From positions 9,134,243 through 9,198,242 of the forward strand of contig OU744449.1 in assembly GCA_916610825.1 (NCBI GenBank): 64,000 nt of DNA. Direction: 5' to 3'. Within the stretch, counting starts at the first letter, position 1; each line of letters opens with the position of its first letter. The position numbers and the translations under genes were made by a program. Source of the stretch: Haliclystus octoradiatus (lineage: Eukaryota; Cnidaria; Staurozoa; Stauromedusae; Haliclystidae). Shown here in pieces: positions 49,401 through 59,430 of this stretch. A model generated the notes under the pieces. The model saw only the letters and a program-made list of their open reading frames with translations, searched no databases and was not told the origin of the DNA.

Positions 49401-51249
49401 CAGTCATCAACATCAGCCTGATTAGAAAAAAATGATCCTCCTCGAAGGTCAAAGTCCTTTGAGCTCCTTCCAGCAGATTTTTTCCGAACCAAGCCGAAAC
49501 AACCATCAAAACATATAATTTTAGAGCCACTTGACTGGAAAATAACAAGCATTGATTGCTGAATAGCGTAAACAAGTTAAGTTACATATTTTTAATATAC
49601 AAATTTATAAGCTCACCTGTGAGCACACTGGACAAGTAGTTCTATCAGAAATCTGACTGTTCAACTGTGTCGGATATTTTTGTCTTCTGAGCCAGGTTCT
49701 GAATATAAAATTATAAAAAATTGCGAGTAAAGTGTAGGCTTAGCTAAGCAGATCAAGCTTCATCATTTGATTGGCCTGTATCTGTACATTTATCTGCATC
49801 TAAAGTAAACATTTCACATCAGTTAAAAATAATAACATATCAGACCTGTATTCAGCAAAGCGTCCACTAGCCAGGACTTTATAAAAATCATTAACCTTTC
49901 AAAATGAAAAATTGATTAAATTTAGGTATTATTCACTTCTAATGATTCCTATGGTCATATCATTTCTCATAAAATAGTGGATCATGACAAGAAGTAATTT
50001 ATGCAAAAAAAAATATAGGTAGCCTATGGTAGCTATTGGATATAACTTTTGAAATAATAGTACTGCAAAAAGCAAGGTTTTATCCAGTAGCTACAGCTAG
50101 ATAAATACAATGCAAGCTAACTGTCAAGAGGCAGTAGAAGGCTCATCCCCTCTGTCCAAATATGACCAATCATTTCACTTCAAGAAAAGTTAGTTGTTAT
50201 TCAGGCATAGGCTTTATATATGTTGCTAGAATGTTTCCACATACTAAACTCAATCTGGTAGGCACTTATATAAACTGGAGTCCAAGGCTCATATTTGGAT
50301 ACAATGGCATCACAAATTTTTTTCAAAGCCACTTGACATTCCAAGAACATAGCATTTATCTCTTCCATAAAATTCAGTGAGAAAATTACTAGAGGTTTAG
50401 TTGGGGTTCCTGGCCAGTACCCTGCTCTCAAAATTTGATAGCAATCAGAGGTACAAACACATAATTGCAACCATATTTGATGTTGAAAGCCTAAACGTAG
50501 AAATGCATGGAAACAGTACTTCCAAATACAATGACTAGATTTGAATATAATAATATCACATTTACAAAATTCTGAAAATGCTACCATGTCCATCAAAACA
50601 GGTGACAAGTCTTTTTACTTTTATATTGGAACAGCCACAGAATATTGAACAGTCCAACATTGATGGAAAAACTGCTGGAACAAACATGCCATCCTAAAGA
50701 AGTAGAAAACTACAGTTTGTTGATTTGATTTTCTTGTAGTTATTTTGTGGGTTCACCTCTTTTTTAGTAGCCTAGATTTTTAGATAGCTATATTGAACTC
50801 TGTTTCAAGAATCAGGTGACAATAAGAAAAGTTTAAGCATAATTTCAAATTGATGGAATAAGCATTTCAGATTAATCCAAAATTTATTACATTAGTTGAT
50901 AATTTATCAAATTAAATTTTGTATTTCCCTGCTTGTAGAATTTTGGAGTGAATATATCGCACAACTTAGCTTCTGTTAGCGTACTTACCTGAAAGCTTTC
51001 CAAACGATGGAGAAAGAGATCAGGGCTATGGAAAGAATACGCACATTGAAGACAAAAATTTGATTTGACAGAGGCACAATCTTTACAACGCAGTGATGAC
51101 TTCCCTCCACACATGAAACAGTTTGACAAAATATTATCCAGACTTTTATCTTTTGGGGCTAAAAGGAGAGACATTTCGATTTTCCGCCATGCAGATTCAA
51201 TGTTTGTGACACACTCCTGTCTTGACCGTTTCTTACGTTTTTGAATCAA
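46449..51249 (-). CDS. KDZ-superfamily transposase gene, 16+ exons, one in-frame stop
   Basis: Exons in coding order: 51249-50989, 50693-50585, 50490-50303, 49895-49846, 49698-49617, 49534-49352, 49121-48976, 48867-48753, 48649-48566, 48427-48247, 48167-48084, 47969-47892, 47801-47729, 47651-47580, 47403-47213, 47143-46917. Every boundary is GT-AG and all phases agree. Exon 1 here has a CxC-type cysteine cluster (CFMCGGKSSLRCKDC...CLQC...HR.E). Then come DGMFVPAVFPS, the conserved LRAGYWPGTPTKP, CPVC, a DGCF-type first Asp (49507), CRHNFPYECFN with GER, YDVAC (second Asp, 48785), IPAFHVYGHNLDC, and GLTDGEGAERLWS (Glu, 48379). These are the KDZ (Kyakuja-Dileera-Zisupton) signatures. After a TAA at 46919-46917 the same frame continues 155 codons to 46449 with protein-like acidic sequence. 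Host-domesticated gene or intron-rich transposon. The 5' end is not resolved. Confidence 0.85.
49197..49290. repeat. Long hairpin in a KDZ intron
   Basis: Arms of 38 bp (49197-49234 and 49253-49290) with two or three mismatches around an 18-nt loop; the core is ATGGAGATGTATCTTTACTG. A small palindromic MITE is the likeliest origin. Confidence 0.85.
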
Positions 51250-51344
51250 CTGTAATCAAAATATGTCAAGAAAATTACTGATCCCCCCGAGTATCGCACT
51301 TATATAACTTTAAGGAAGCACATCGAATGTATAACTTAAGGTAT

Positions 51345-51517
51345 TGTGACGTAGTCACTTAATTAAAGTAATTATAAAGTGCCCACATACATGCTGGGTT
51401 TATTGTGTAATGTAAACAGTCTTAATATCTTGTAACTATATTGTAAAGTATGCTGAAATATAATCACTTCTATTCAGACAAAATGCAAGCGTGTTCTCTG
51501 TTTAGAACGACACAACA
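51345..51517 (+). repeat. Gypsy 5' LTR
   Basis: 173 bp, TG...CA ends, with the primer-binding site directly downstream. Confidence 0.95.
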
Positions 51518-51583
51518 AATTGGCGTCCCCGAGTGCAATTAATTATACAGTATATCATCACTCAATCATCAAATAATTGTATT

Positions 51584-54500
51584 ATGGATTTGAAAATCAA
51601 GTCGTTAAATCTATCTGATCCAGAACGCACAGAAGCTTGGTTTACAGCATTTTCAGCCAAAGCTAGAACGAAGTCACTTAAAGATGATCCTACCAATCAA
51701 CACTACCCTATTACGGATCTATTTCTATCACTATGTGGCGAAGAGGCCCTTATCAAATTAACAAGACTGGTTAGACCATTAAAATTGGCTAATATGCCTT
51801 ATGTAGCTATTGAAAAGAAAGCAATGGAATTGGTAGAGCCCAAACAACGCCTTATCATTGCCGAACGAACGAATTTTCTGGCGATAAAAAAAAGGCCGGA
51901 CGAATCAGCGGACGAACTCCATATTCGCATCAATCATGCCGCGGATAAATGTGACTTTGACAAATTTAAAACTGAACAAGATCCAAATGAAGAAATGAAA
52001 AAGATGGTCTTCATAAACTCATTTGACGACAGTAAGCTTCGTAAAGACCTGATAGATTATATTCGTCTAACTCCAATTGCAACATACGAAGATCTTCGTG
52101 AACGTGTACGGCAATATAGCCAAACAACAGCCTTTGTAAATCGAAATATCACAATACAACCAACACAACCTACCGAAATACCTCTCACTCAATATGCCGT
52201 ACACAGCACAAAGTCTGTCCAAGAAACGCAACGTGAATGTGGTAATTGTGGCTCACGTCATCCACCAAGACGATGCCCAGCATACGGAAAAAATTGTTCA
52301 GCATGTGGAATCAGAGGACATTTTAGTGCCGTTTGTCGTTCCGCTGGTAAGTCACAAAATAGTAATAACTCAATATCCAATTATTCAAATCGCACTAATT
52401 CAAATTCAAAACAAAACAATCACACCAATTATGCTATTGAATCTTCTCTCGAGCAGACAATAACATCGAATACAATGGAATCTAATAGTTATTATTTATT
52501 GAATATTGATGAAAATAAACCAGAAGATATAAATAGTATGACCGAAATCATGGAAGATGTAAAATTGAATAATATTACTGTTCCTATGCAACATGACACG
52601 GGTGCATCATGTACCATTATATCATCAGCCATATGGCAAAAACTTGGGAATCCTGATCTTTCTGCATCAACCAGAAAGCTACACTCGTACGACGACCGTG
52701 GACTTTCATTGATAGGCGAACTGAACGCAACTGTTCAGCGCAATAATCAAACTAATTATATTACAATGCCTATTCAAGTTGTACAATCCGCACGCCCTTA
52801 TGGCTTGCTAGGTAGAGATATTTTAAATACAAATAATGTTAATTATTCTTGTAGCAATTCTTCTGCAGATTTTCTACCTGTCATCAAGGATGTCGTGGCT
52901 ACCATGAAACTAAAACCAAACGCATCCCCAAAATTTTGTCATGCTCGCCCTGTGCCTTTACCATTACAAGATGCTGCTACCGCTGAACTAGAGCGCTTAC
53001 AGTCCATGGGTGTCATCGAACCCATTGAGTCAGGTGGGACCGAAAACTCTTCCCCTATTGTTTGGGTCAAAAAACCCTCTGGAGGCTTACGAATGTGCGT
53101 TGATTTTAGCGTACACGTAAACGATAAAATTTTGAGCGATGCTTATCCGATTCCCAACTTAGAGGGGATTTTCAGCAAAATACACGGTGCAAAATTCTTT
53201 GCTAAAATTGATCTAAAATCGGCCTATTGGCAAATTGCTATTGATAAGGCTGCGCAAGATATCTCTGTGATTAACACGCACAAGGGTCTGTTTCGAATCA
53301 CGCGACTACAAATGGGAATGAAAAACAGCGCTGCGATTTTTCAAAATGTCATTGAAACAGTTCTCAGCGGTCTGAAGGGAATCATTCCTTACCAAGATGA
53401 CGTGCTAATTTTCGGAAACACCCGCGATTCTTTGCAAAAACGTGTCAATGCTGTGATGGAGCGTTTCAACCAGCGACGTCTATCTGTTAACAAAGAAAAA
53501 TGCGTGCAAGACGTGACAGAGATTTCGTTCTTAGGTTTTCGCATCTCGGCTGACGGTATCGGACCTGACCCCCGTCTTGTTGAAAAAGTTTTGTCTCTTG
53601 CACCTCCCAAAAACAAAAAGGAGGTAGCATCTTTTGTAGGGTTAGTCAATTTTTTTGGCAGACTGGTACCTAATTTTGCAGACAAAATTGCTCCTTTAAA
53701 TGATCTTAGAAAACAAGACATAGACTTTGTTTGGAAGAACGCTGCTCAATTAGCTTTCGACAACCTGAAAAAGGAGTTGGCCTCCACCCCTCTTGTGCAA
53801 CCTTATTCTTTAAATAAAGCAGTCACCCTGACAACCGATGCATCTGGGACTGCTGTTGCCGGTATTTTAACACAAGACGGGCATCCTATTATTTACGTTT
53901 CTAAAACATTAAGTCCTGCAGAACGAAAATATTCTGCCACTGAACGCGAAGGACTAGCTGTCGTATGGTGTGTGGAACGTCTACGTCAATTTTTATTGGG
54001 TCGCAAATTTACAATCGTCTCCGACCATCAAGCCCTTTCTTACATTTTTGATACTAATAAATCAGTCCCTAAAACTGCATCCGCACGGATTTGTAGATGG
54101 GCAATCAAATTGATGGCCTTCGATTTTGAACTAAAATATGAGCCTGGTGCAAACATCACCCATGCTGATGCTTTATCTCGTCTGACACACAGTACCATTA
54201 CGCGGGAAGACGTAGTTGCTAGTGTCTCTATCGCTACTGACTCAGCATTTTTTGCACCAATTATTCCAAGTCAAATAATTGAGGCTTCCACCTCCAACGA
54301 TCGTCTTGCACAAAGCATCATCAAACGCATTATTTCTGGTTCTTGGTCCGGACTTTCAGAGGCAGAAAAGGCCTTTGCACGTGTCAAAGATGAACTTACT
54401 GTTCACAATAACATGATCTATTTTAAATCAGCCCCTTTTATTCCAATTGATTTGAGGTCTTCAGTACTAAAAAAGGCTCACAACACACATGCCGGCATTC

Positions 54501-55390
54501 ATGCTACCCGACGGCTTTTACTTCAGGGTGCTTGGTGGCCAGGTATTTTCAAAGACGTTGAATCTTTCATTACAAATTGTTCTACGTGTTGCGCGTTACG
54601 CCCTCGGTTTTCAAAAACAGTCCATACATGGCCTCAAGCAGCACCTTGGGAGCGTGTACACATGGATTTTGCGCATATTTCGGATATCGGGCCTATTTTG
54701 ATCGTTGCAGATGCTGGCAGTGGCTGGATTGAGGCTACCAGATGCCCCAATCGAGCCACACACACTGTTGTCCGCATTTTAGCTGACACATTTTCTCGTT
54801 TTGGTATCCCATATAGTTTTGTTTCGGATAATGCAAAAGAGTTCATAAATGAAGAGATTGTACAGTGGCTTGCACGTTCAGGCTGCAAGAAAATTGAATC
54901 CCCTATTTATTTTCCACGTGCCAATGGTCTTGCAGAGCGCGCTGTTCAGACGGTAAAACGCGGAATGAAGGCGTGGCATAAGGGCTTGCGTGTATCGTTT
55001 GATATGTTCCTTTATCGTATTTTAACTGTTCATCATGCCACATCCTTGACCAGGGGGAAATCTCCAGCAGAAATACTGTTAGGTAGAAATATAAGAGTCC
55101 CGTTTATAGCTGATTTTGCAACGGGAGATGTAGTAATGTACCAGCCATCTATAGCACACACGCCTAAGGAAGTCGAGTATATCCTTCCAAAAGGAAGCAA
55201 TACAGCATGGCTATCAGACAATGGAAATACTGTTCTTGCCTCTAGAAACCAATTCGGACCATCTGGTTCGTCATCAAACAATGAGTCTACTGAATCCAGA
55301 ACAATAGTTAGTGAGTCCACGGATTCACTATCCCAGTTACGACGTTCTTCTAGAATTACTGCACGCCCGGATCGTTTAGGATTTGAATAA
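51584..55390 (+). CDS. Ty3/gypsy gag-pol polyprotein, ~1268 aa
   Basis: Single open frame. The frame is open from an ATG at 51533, but the second one (MDLKIKSLNLSDPE) is the more gag-like start, so I chose it. Counting from 51533: capsid-like region to about residue 220; two zinc knuckles from 235 (CGNCGSRHPPRRC and CSACGIRGHFSAVC); protease with DTG near 355; reverse transcriptase with YQDD near 620; RNase H (TTDASGTAVAGIL) near 768; the integrase zinc-binding segment from 983 (HNTHAG...CSTC); and core residues D (HMDFAH), D (VSDNAKEF) and E (NGLAERAV). A short Ser-rich tail ends at RPDRLGFE. There is no frameshift, stop or envelope gene. Probably competent, by inference. Confidence 0.95.
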   Translation: MDLKIKSLNLSDPERTEAWFTAFSAKARTKSLKDDPTNQHYPITDLFLSLCGEEALIKLTRLVRPLKLANMPYVAIEKKAMELVEPKQRLIIAERTNFLAIKKRPDESADELHIRINHAADKCDFDKFKTEQDPNEEMKKMVFINSFDDSKLRKDLIDYIRLTPIATYEDLRERVRQYSQTTAFVNRNITIQPTQPTEIPLTQYAVHSTKSVQETQRECGNCGSRHPPRRCPAYGKNCSACGIRGHFSAVCRSAGKSQNSNNSISNYSNRTNSNSKQNNHTNYAIESSLEQTITSNTMESNSYYLLNIDENKPEDINSMTEIMEDVKLNNITVPMQHDTGASCTIISSAIWQKLGNPDLSASTRKLHSYDDRGLSLIGELNATVQRNNQTNYITMPIQVVQSARPYGLLGRDILNTNNVNYSCSNSSADFLPVIKDVVATMKLKPNASPKFCHARPVPLPLQDAATAELERLQSMGVIEPIESGGTENSSPIVWVKKPSGGLRMCVDFSVHVNDKILSDAYPIPNLEGIFSKIHGAKFFAKIDLKSAYWQIAIDKAAQDISVINTHKGLFRITRLQMGMKNSAAIFQNVIETVLSGLKGIIPYQDDVLIFGNTRDSLQKRVNAVMERFNQRRLSVNKEKCVQDVTEISFLGFRISADGIGPDPRLVEKVLSLAPPKNKKEVASFVGLVNFFGRLVPNFADKIAPLNDLRKQDIDFVWKNAAQLAFDNLKKELASTPLVQPYSLNKAVTLTTDASGTAVAGILTQDGHPIIYVSKTLSPAERKYSATEREGLAVVWCVERLRQFLLGRKFTIVSDHQALSYIFDTNKSVPKTASARICRWAIKLMAFDFELKYEPGANITHADALSRLTHSTITREDVVASVSIATDSAFFAPIIPSQIIEASTSNDRLAQSIIKRIISGSWSGLSEAEKAFARVKDELTVHNNMIYFKSAPFIPIDLRSSVLKKAHNTHAGIHATRRLLLQGAWWPGIFKDVESFITNCSTCCALRPRFSKTVHTWPQAAPWERVHMDFAHISDIGPILIVADAGSGWIEATRCPNRATHTVVRILADTFSRFGIPYSFVSDNAKEFINEEIVQWLARSGCKKIESPIYFPRANGLAERAVQTVKRGMKAWHKGLRVSFDMFLYRILTVHHATSLTRGKSPAEILLGRNIRVPFIADFATGDVVMYQPSIAHTPKEVEYILPKGSNTAWLSDNGNTVLASRNQFGPSGSSSNNESTESRTIVSESTDSLSQLRRSSRITARPDRLGFE

Positions 55391-55535
55391 ATTTATTTTA
55401 TAAAATCATAATTCTCGCTTATAGCAAATACTGCACATTTATTTAATCTATTATTATCTCTTAAAATGTAACCATATATAATTAAACTTTAATGAACATA
55501 ATTTGATAACTACATTCTCTCTAAGAAGGGGGATA

Positions 55536-55708
55536 TGTGACGTAGTCACTTAATTAAAGTAATTATAAAGTGCCCACATACATGCTGGGTTTATTGTGTA
55601 ATGTAAACAGTCTTAATATCTTGTAACTATATTGTAAAGTATGCTGAAATATAATCACTTCTATTCAGACAAAATGCAAGCGTGTTCTCTGTTTAGAACG
55701 ACAAAACA
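55536..55708 (+). repeat. Gypsy 3' LTR
   Basis: 173 bp copy of the 5' LTR with one visible mismatch, preceded by AAGAAGGGGGA and followed by the GGTAT target duplication. Confidence 0.95.
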
Positions 55709-55897
55709 GGTATAAAACGTTATACTACTGCACTTCAATTAATTTTATTTATTTTGCCTGGTATTTTTTCTTTCCAATGTAAACAGGCAATAATTTTACC
55801 CAGGTGAGCATGTGAATGGGTCATCTATTCGTATTTTCATATCTTTTACTATTTCTCATGGGTATAAAATATATGAAATCATTGCTCTAAGCAAAGG

Positions 55898-55978
55898 GGT
55901 CACTCCTCTAGAAATAGAGGAGTGGTACGGGTGCCTTGATCCGTAGGGCGATACTGTCTCAATTAATTACTTATCATT
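55898..55978 (+). mobile_element. SINE tail fragment
   Basis: CACTCCTCTAGAAATAGAGG continues as AGTGGTACGGGTGCC and then GGGCGATACTGTC-TCAATTAATTACTT, the same hairpin tail as the SINE family at 10988 and 14755. The head and body are absent. Confidence 0.7.
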
Positions 55979-56287
55979 TTAAATGAATGCATTTAATATT
56001 AACGTAAAGATATATTTGGAATATGTATATATATACAAAATAATTATAAAATAAATATTTTTATTGTGGTGGCCAGGCCTGGCCTTGCATGCTAGGCTGC
56101 TAGAGTTCATATTACTATGTTTTAGCATGAAATTAACACGTCACGTCCTGTAGGTACAGGACAAGGCGAGTGCCTAAGTAAGTTTATCAGTGGATGCATT
56201 GGGATAATTTACATTTCTAATATCCAAACGGACAAACGCACACACAATAGATTTATAAAGTATATTGCAATGAATCGAAGACGGTGA

Positions 56288-56557
56288 TCATCTAGGCCTA
56301 TCTTGTATTTCAGGACTTCTCCAGCCACTATCATCGCTAAATCCAATGCCATCGTTATCATCGTGATAATTGGTAACAATGTTTTCAGCAGCAGCAGTCG
56401 AAGTGACAGTAAATTCCGTTCTTTTCTGTCCACAGCGTTGGCGATCCAATGCCTCCTGAACTTTCTTCTCTGTACATGGTTCATACGGAACAAAAGCTCT
56501 TTTTATCCTTCCAGAAGGAGCAACTTCATCAATATATCTTCCTCTCGATTTGGGCAT
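56288..56557 (-). CDS. Candidate 5' exon, possibly of the KDZ gene
   Basis: An 89-codon frame starting MPKSRGRYIDEVAPSGRIKR and ending in acidic sequence (DDNDGIGFSDDSGW). The composition and the basic start look like a real N-terminus, and it lies upstream of the KDZ exons on the same strand. However, the only GT donors near its end (A|GTGGC and A|GTCCTG) give phase 1 and the first resolved KDZ exon needs phase 0, so a linking exon would be required. It could also be an unrelated gene. I do not recognise it. Confidence 0.4.
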   Translation of the reverse strand: MPKSRGRYIDEVAPSGRIKRAFVPYEPCTEKKVQEALDRQRCGQKRTEFTVTSTAAAENIVTNYHDDNDGIGFSDDSGWRSPEIQDRPR

Positions 56558-56950
56558 TTTTCAGAAATCTAATCAAATCGATAGGACAATTTTCTGTTCT
56601 GTTTCTTTGGTCTCGCTATGATAACTACTTCGTGATAATGAGATCAGAGAGAAGAGATAAGAGAGTCTCTTTTCATGTATATTACCATATATATTTTCAT
56701 CTCTTTTGTATGGTTATTACCATATATCATGGTGAGGAAAGGGTGGTAAAACATCAAAACTCCGGTGTTTTCAAATATTGAAATAAAATACTTCCGGACG
56801 GAAATGTAAATGTTTAAACTCATCATCACAATGGCTGTCACATTTAGTTTCATAGATACTATCTCAAAATAATGTAGCAGCCGACTAGTCATATATACCA
56901 TAGATTATAGAATACAGGGATTGGCAACTCTATTGCTCTCGGGCGCGCGG

Positions 56951-57934
56951 CACAGATTATAACGACCAGATACGGCACTGAAAGTCGAATTCATTGTATT
57001 TTCGAATTCAATTGTTCTCGGACGCCATTATGTATGTTGCCCTCGATGACCTGGCTGCAGTTACGCGCTAAAATCGCAACGGAAAAACATGATAAATTTG
57101 AACCTATTTTAAAGGCAAATTACATGTTTCTTTTGCGCCCAATTTTCATGCTAAAGGAAAATAACAGGAAAGTATATCTTCTATTTCGAGCTGATGGTTT
57201 GAAAATGGTATATTGTGTACTGGAAGACAATATTTTATTGACTTATGAAAGTTGAACAAAATCATTGATTTTACTGAAGAGAAAAATTGAATATAAATTA
57301 TGAATACAAGCATTTTTTGGTAAATAAAATTCACAGTTAGATTGCAAATAATATTTCATATTATGATTTCATTAGTTTATCGAATGTATGTGGTTTTTTG
57401 CACGAATTTTCAGAGTTTGCAATGCCGTGGTTTTGGAGTGCGTGTGATCGTATTCGATCGAAAATAATGGCAAAAACGTAAGCAGTAATTTCCATAAAAA
57501 TCCTCTCCAAATAGCCTATTCCTTGACTGTGATTGCGTTGTTCCATATCACCAAGCATCAGTGCATATTACTTTACAGTTTGCAATGAAATTTATGTTAT
57601 AAACTATAATTATTGTCGTCCTTTCTTCATTTCAACCGTAGACATTTTAGGTTTTTGAATTTATGGCATTTAAAATAAATTTGCTAATATCAAAAGTATA
57701 ATTTTGAATTTTACATATAGCGTATCATCCATCTACTTGCATTGAGTAGCTTGAGAAAGGCTGAATTCAGCTTCAAAAGTAAATTATTTTAAGTATCATT
57801 TTGTTGATAAATCCCTAAAATCGTAAAGGACAACGATAAAATGCGTCAAAAATAGGCAACAAACATAATGGCCGTTATTTGACCAATCACAATTTTTGAA
57901 CGTTCAGTGCCGTATCTGGTCGTTATAATCTGTG
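56951..57934. mobile_element. 984 bp MITE, 32 bp perfect TIRs, 9 bp target duplication
   Basis: Ends are exact 32 bp inverted repeats starting CACAGATTATAACGACCAGA. The flanking GGCGCGCGG is duplicated exactly (56942-56950 and 57935-57943). A 9 bp duplication is typical of Mutator-like elements. The interior is AT-rich with no transposase frame, so it is non-autonomous. Confidence 0.88.
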
Positions 57935-58663
57935 GGCGCGCGGTCAGATTATGGGTAAACGGAAAATTCAACTCGCGTCAGCTCTATTTAGTATCCAGTC
58001 TACTTTTTCAATGTTATCGACGCGGCTGCGTTTTCTGCGTAAAGCTACTTGGCGTTTTAGTTGACGTTCATAACTTCATATTGAGCTTTTAATGATGGCG
58101 ATGGCGGTTTAAACTTTGCAGTTTCCAGATTTTGTAAGAGTGAAATTGTTGGAAACGCAATGTAAAATTGTTTGAAATGATGGAATCAGTACAGCTTCAT
58201 ATGCAACAAAGTATTTATTTTTATGAAGAAGATATATTTAACTGAGATGAGATGGATAAGTGAAAATATTCAAGTGAGTTTGTCTGAATTCGAACTGACA
58301 CGAGTTGACATGAGCCTAGCGCGAGTTGAGATTCTTTTCTTCGTTATTGGCGTTGATTTCTTCATATTCTAATTCCCCATTTTGCCTCAATAGCAAAATA
58401 AGCAATACCTTTGAGTCAGTTAGTTAGTTAATTTGTATGTGGGTAATATTGCGAAGATGTTTGTGCGATTTTATGGTCGCACACATCACTTCACACAACA
58501 AGCATAGGCCTATTATAATTTTCTAAGGGTTAGGCGAAATTCACAAGCTTTGTTAAGAAAACATCATCGTAAGAACATGATACATCATCATTTATCCAGA
58601 GCCTTCAAGTTTGAATTAATTATTTTTCCAAAGAGCAGAGACATTTGAGCTTAAGATCAATTT
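57935..58663. other. Non-coding between MITE and LINE fragment
   Basis: No gene seen. It contains repeated ACACGAGTTGACATGAG-like words near 58300 and one TAGGCCTA at about 58505. Confidence 0.5.
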
Positions 58664-59430
58664 TTCATTTCATTTCATTTCATATATTTGCAAAAAAAAT
58701 AAACCATAAATGGTAATTTTTTGTACAGGCAAGCAATGGGAAATTATATAGTAATATAATTTGCACTGATGTGCAGCCTAATGAGAGTGCTTCAAATAGC
58801 AATCTAAATCAATCTTATGTAATTTTGAATTAAAGGTAATTAAGGAGGAAGAAGTCACTACTTCATCCGGTAACTGATTCCATAATGGAATTATGCGATA
58901 AAAAAAGGAATAAAAAATTGAATTATTTACAGGTATTGAACATGCAACGAATTGCATAGAATGACCTCTAAGTTTACTTATGTTTCGTTTTATAAAAATA
59001 TTATCGGGAAAGTCAATTAGATTATTTATAATTTTGTACACCATGCATAAATCAAATTTAATTCTACGGATTTCTAAAGATTCAATTTCAAACAGGGCCA
59101 AACGACTGTGATAACCATTATCTTTTAATCTTGCTCTAGAACACACATATTTAGTAAAACGCCTTTGAGTTGATTCAATTAAATCAATGTCTTTTTGTAA
59201 ATAAGGACTCCATAGTTGGGTGTCTTTTTCTAATAGAGGTCGTACATAGGTAGTATATGCTTTAATAAGTAATTGTGCATTGCTTGAGGTAAAGCATTTC
59301 AGTAGAAGGTAAGATCTTGTTTTAGCTTTAGCGGAGATAGAAGAACAATGAGTAGAAAATTTAAGATCTGAAGTAATGATGAGGCCAAGGTCACGAAGTT
59401 TTCCTGTTTGCTTCTTAAAAAGTCATTAAC
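58664..59430 (-). pseudogene. LINE 3' fragment (CR1-like)
   Basis: Open from about 59430 through KLRDLGLIITSDLKFSTHC, YVRPLLEKDTQLWSPYL, DIDLIESTQRRFTKY and LEIRRIKFDLCMVYKIINN to the end near 58778. It is then followed by a 3' UTR and a (GAAAT)n tail at 58664-58685. It is related to the LINE at 33124-36100 but is a different copy with a different tail. It is heavily 5' truncated, which is usual for LINE insertions. Confidence 0.82.

Larger units (their letters stand above)
51345..55708 (+). mobile_element. Intact Ty3/gypsy LTR retrotransposon
   Basis: 4364 bp with 173 bp LTRs (51345-51517 and 55536-55708) that start TGTGACGTAGTCAC. The LTRs show one difference, near the 3' end (GACACAACA/GACAAAACA). 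The primer-binding site TTGGCGTCCCCGAGTG follows the 5' LTR, and the polypurine tract AAGAAGGGGGA precedes the 3' LTR. An exact 5 bp target duplication GGTAT (51340-51344 and 55709-55713) flanks it. It lies antisense, 96 bp upstream of the first resolved KDZ exon. Confidence 0.95.
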
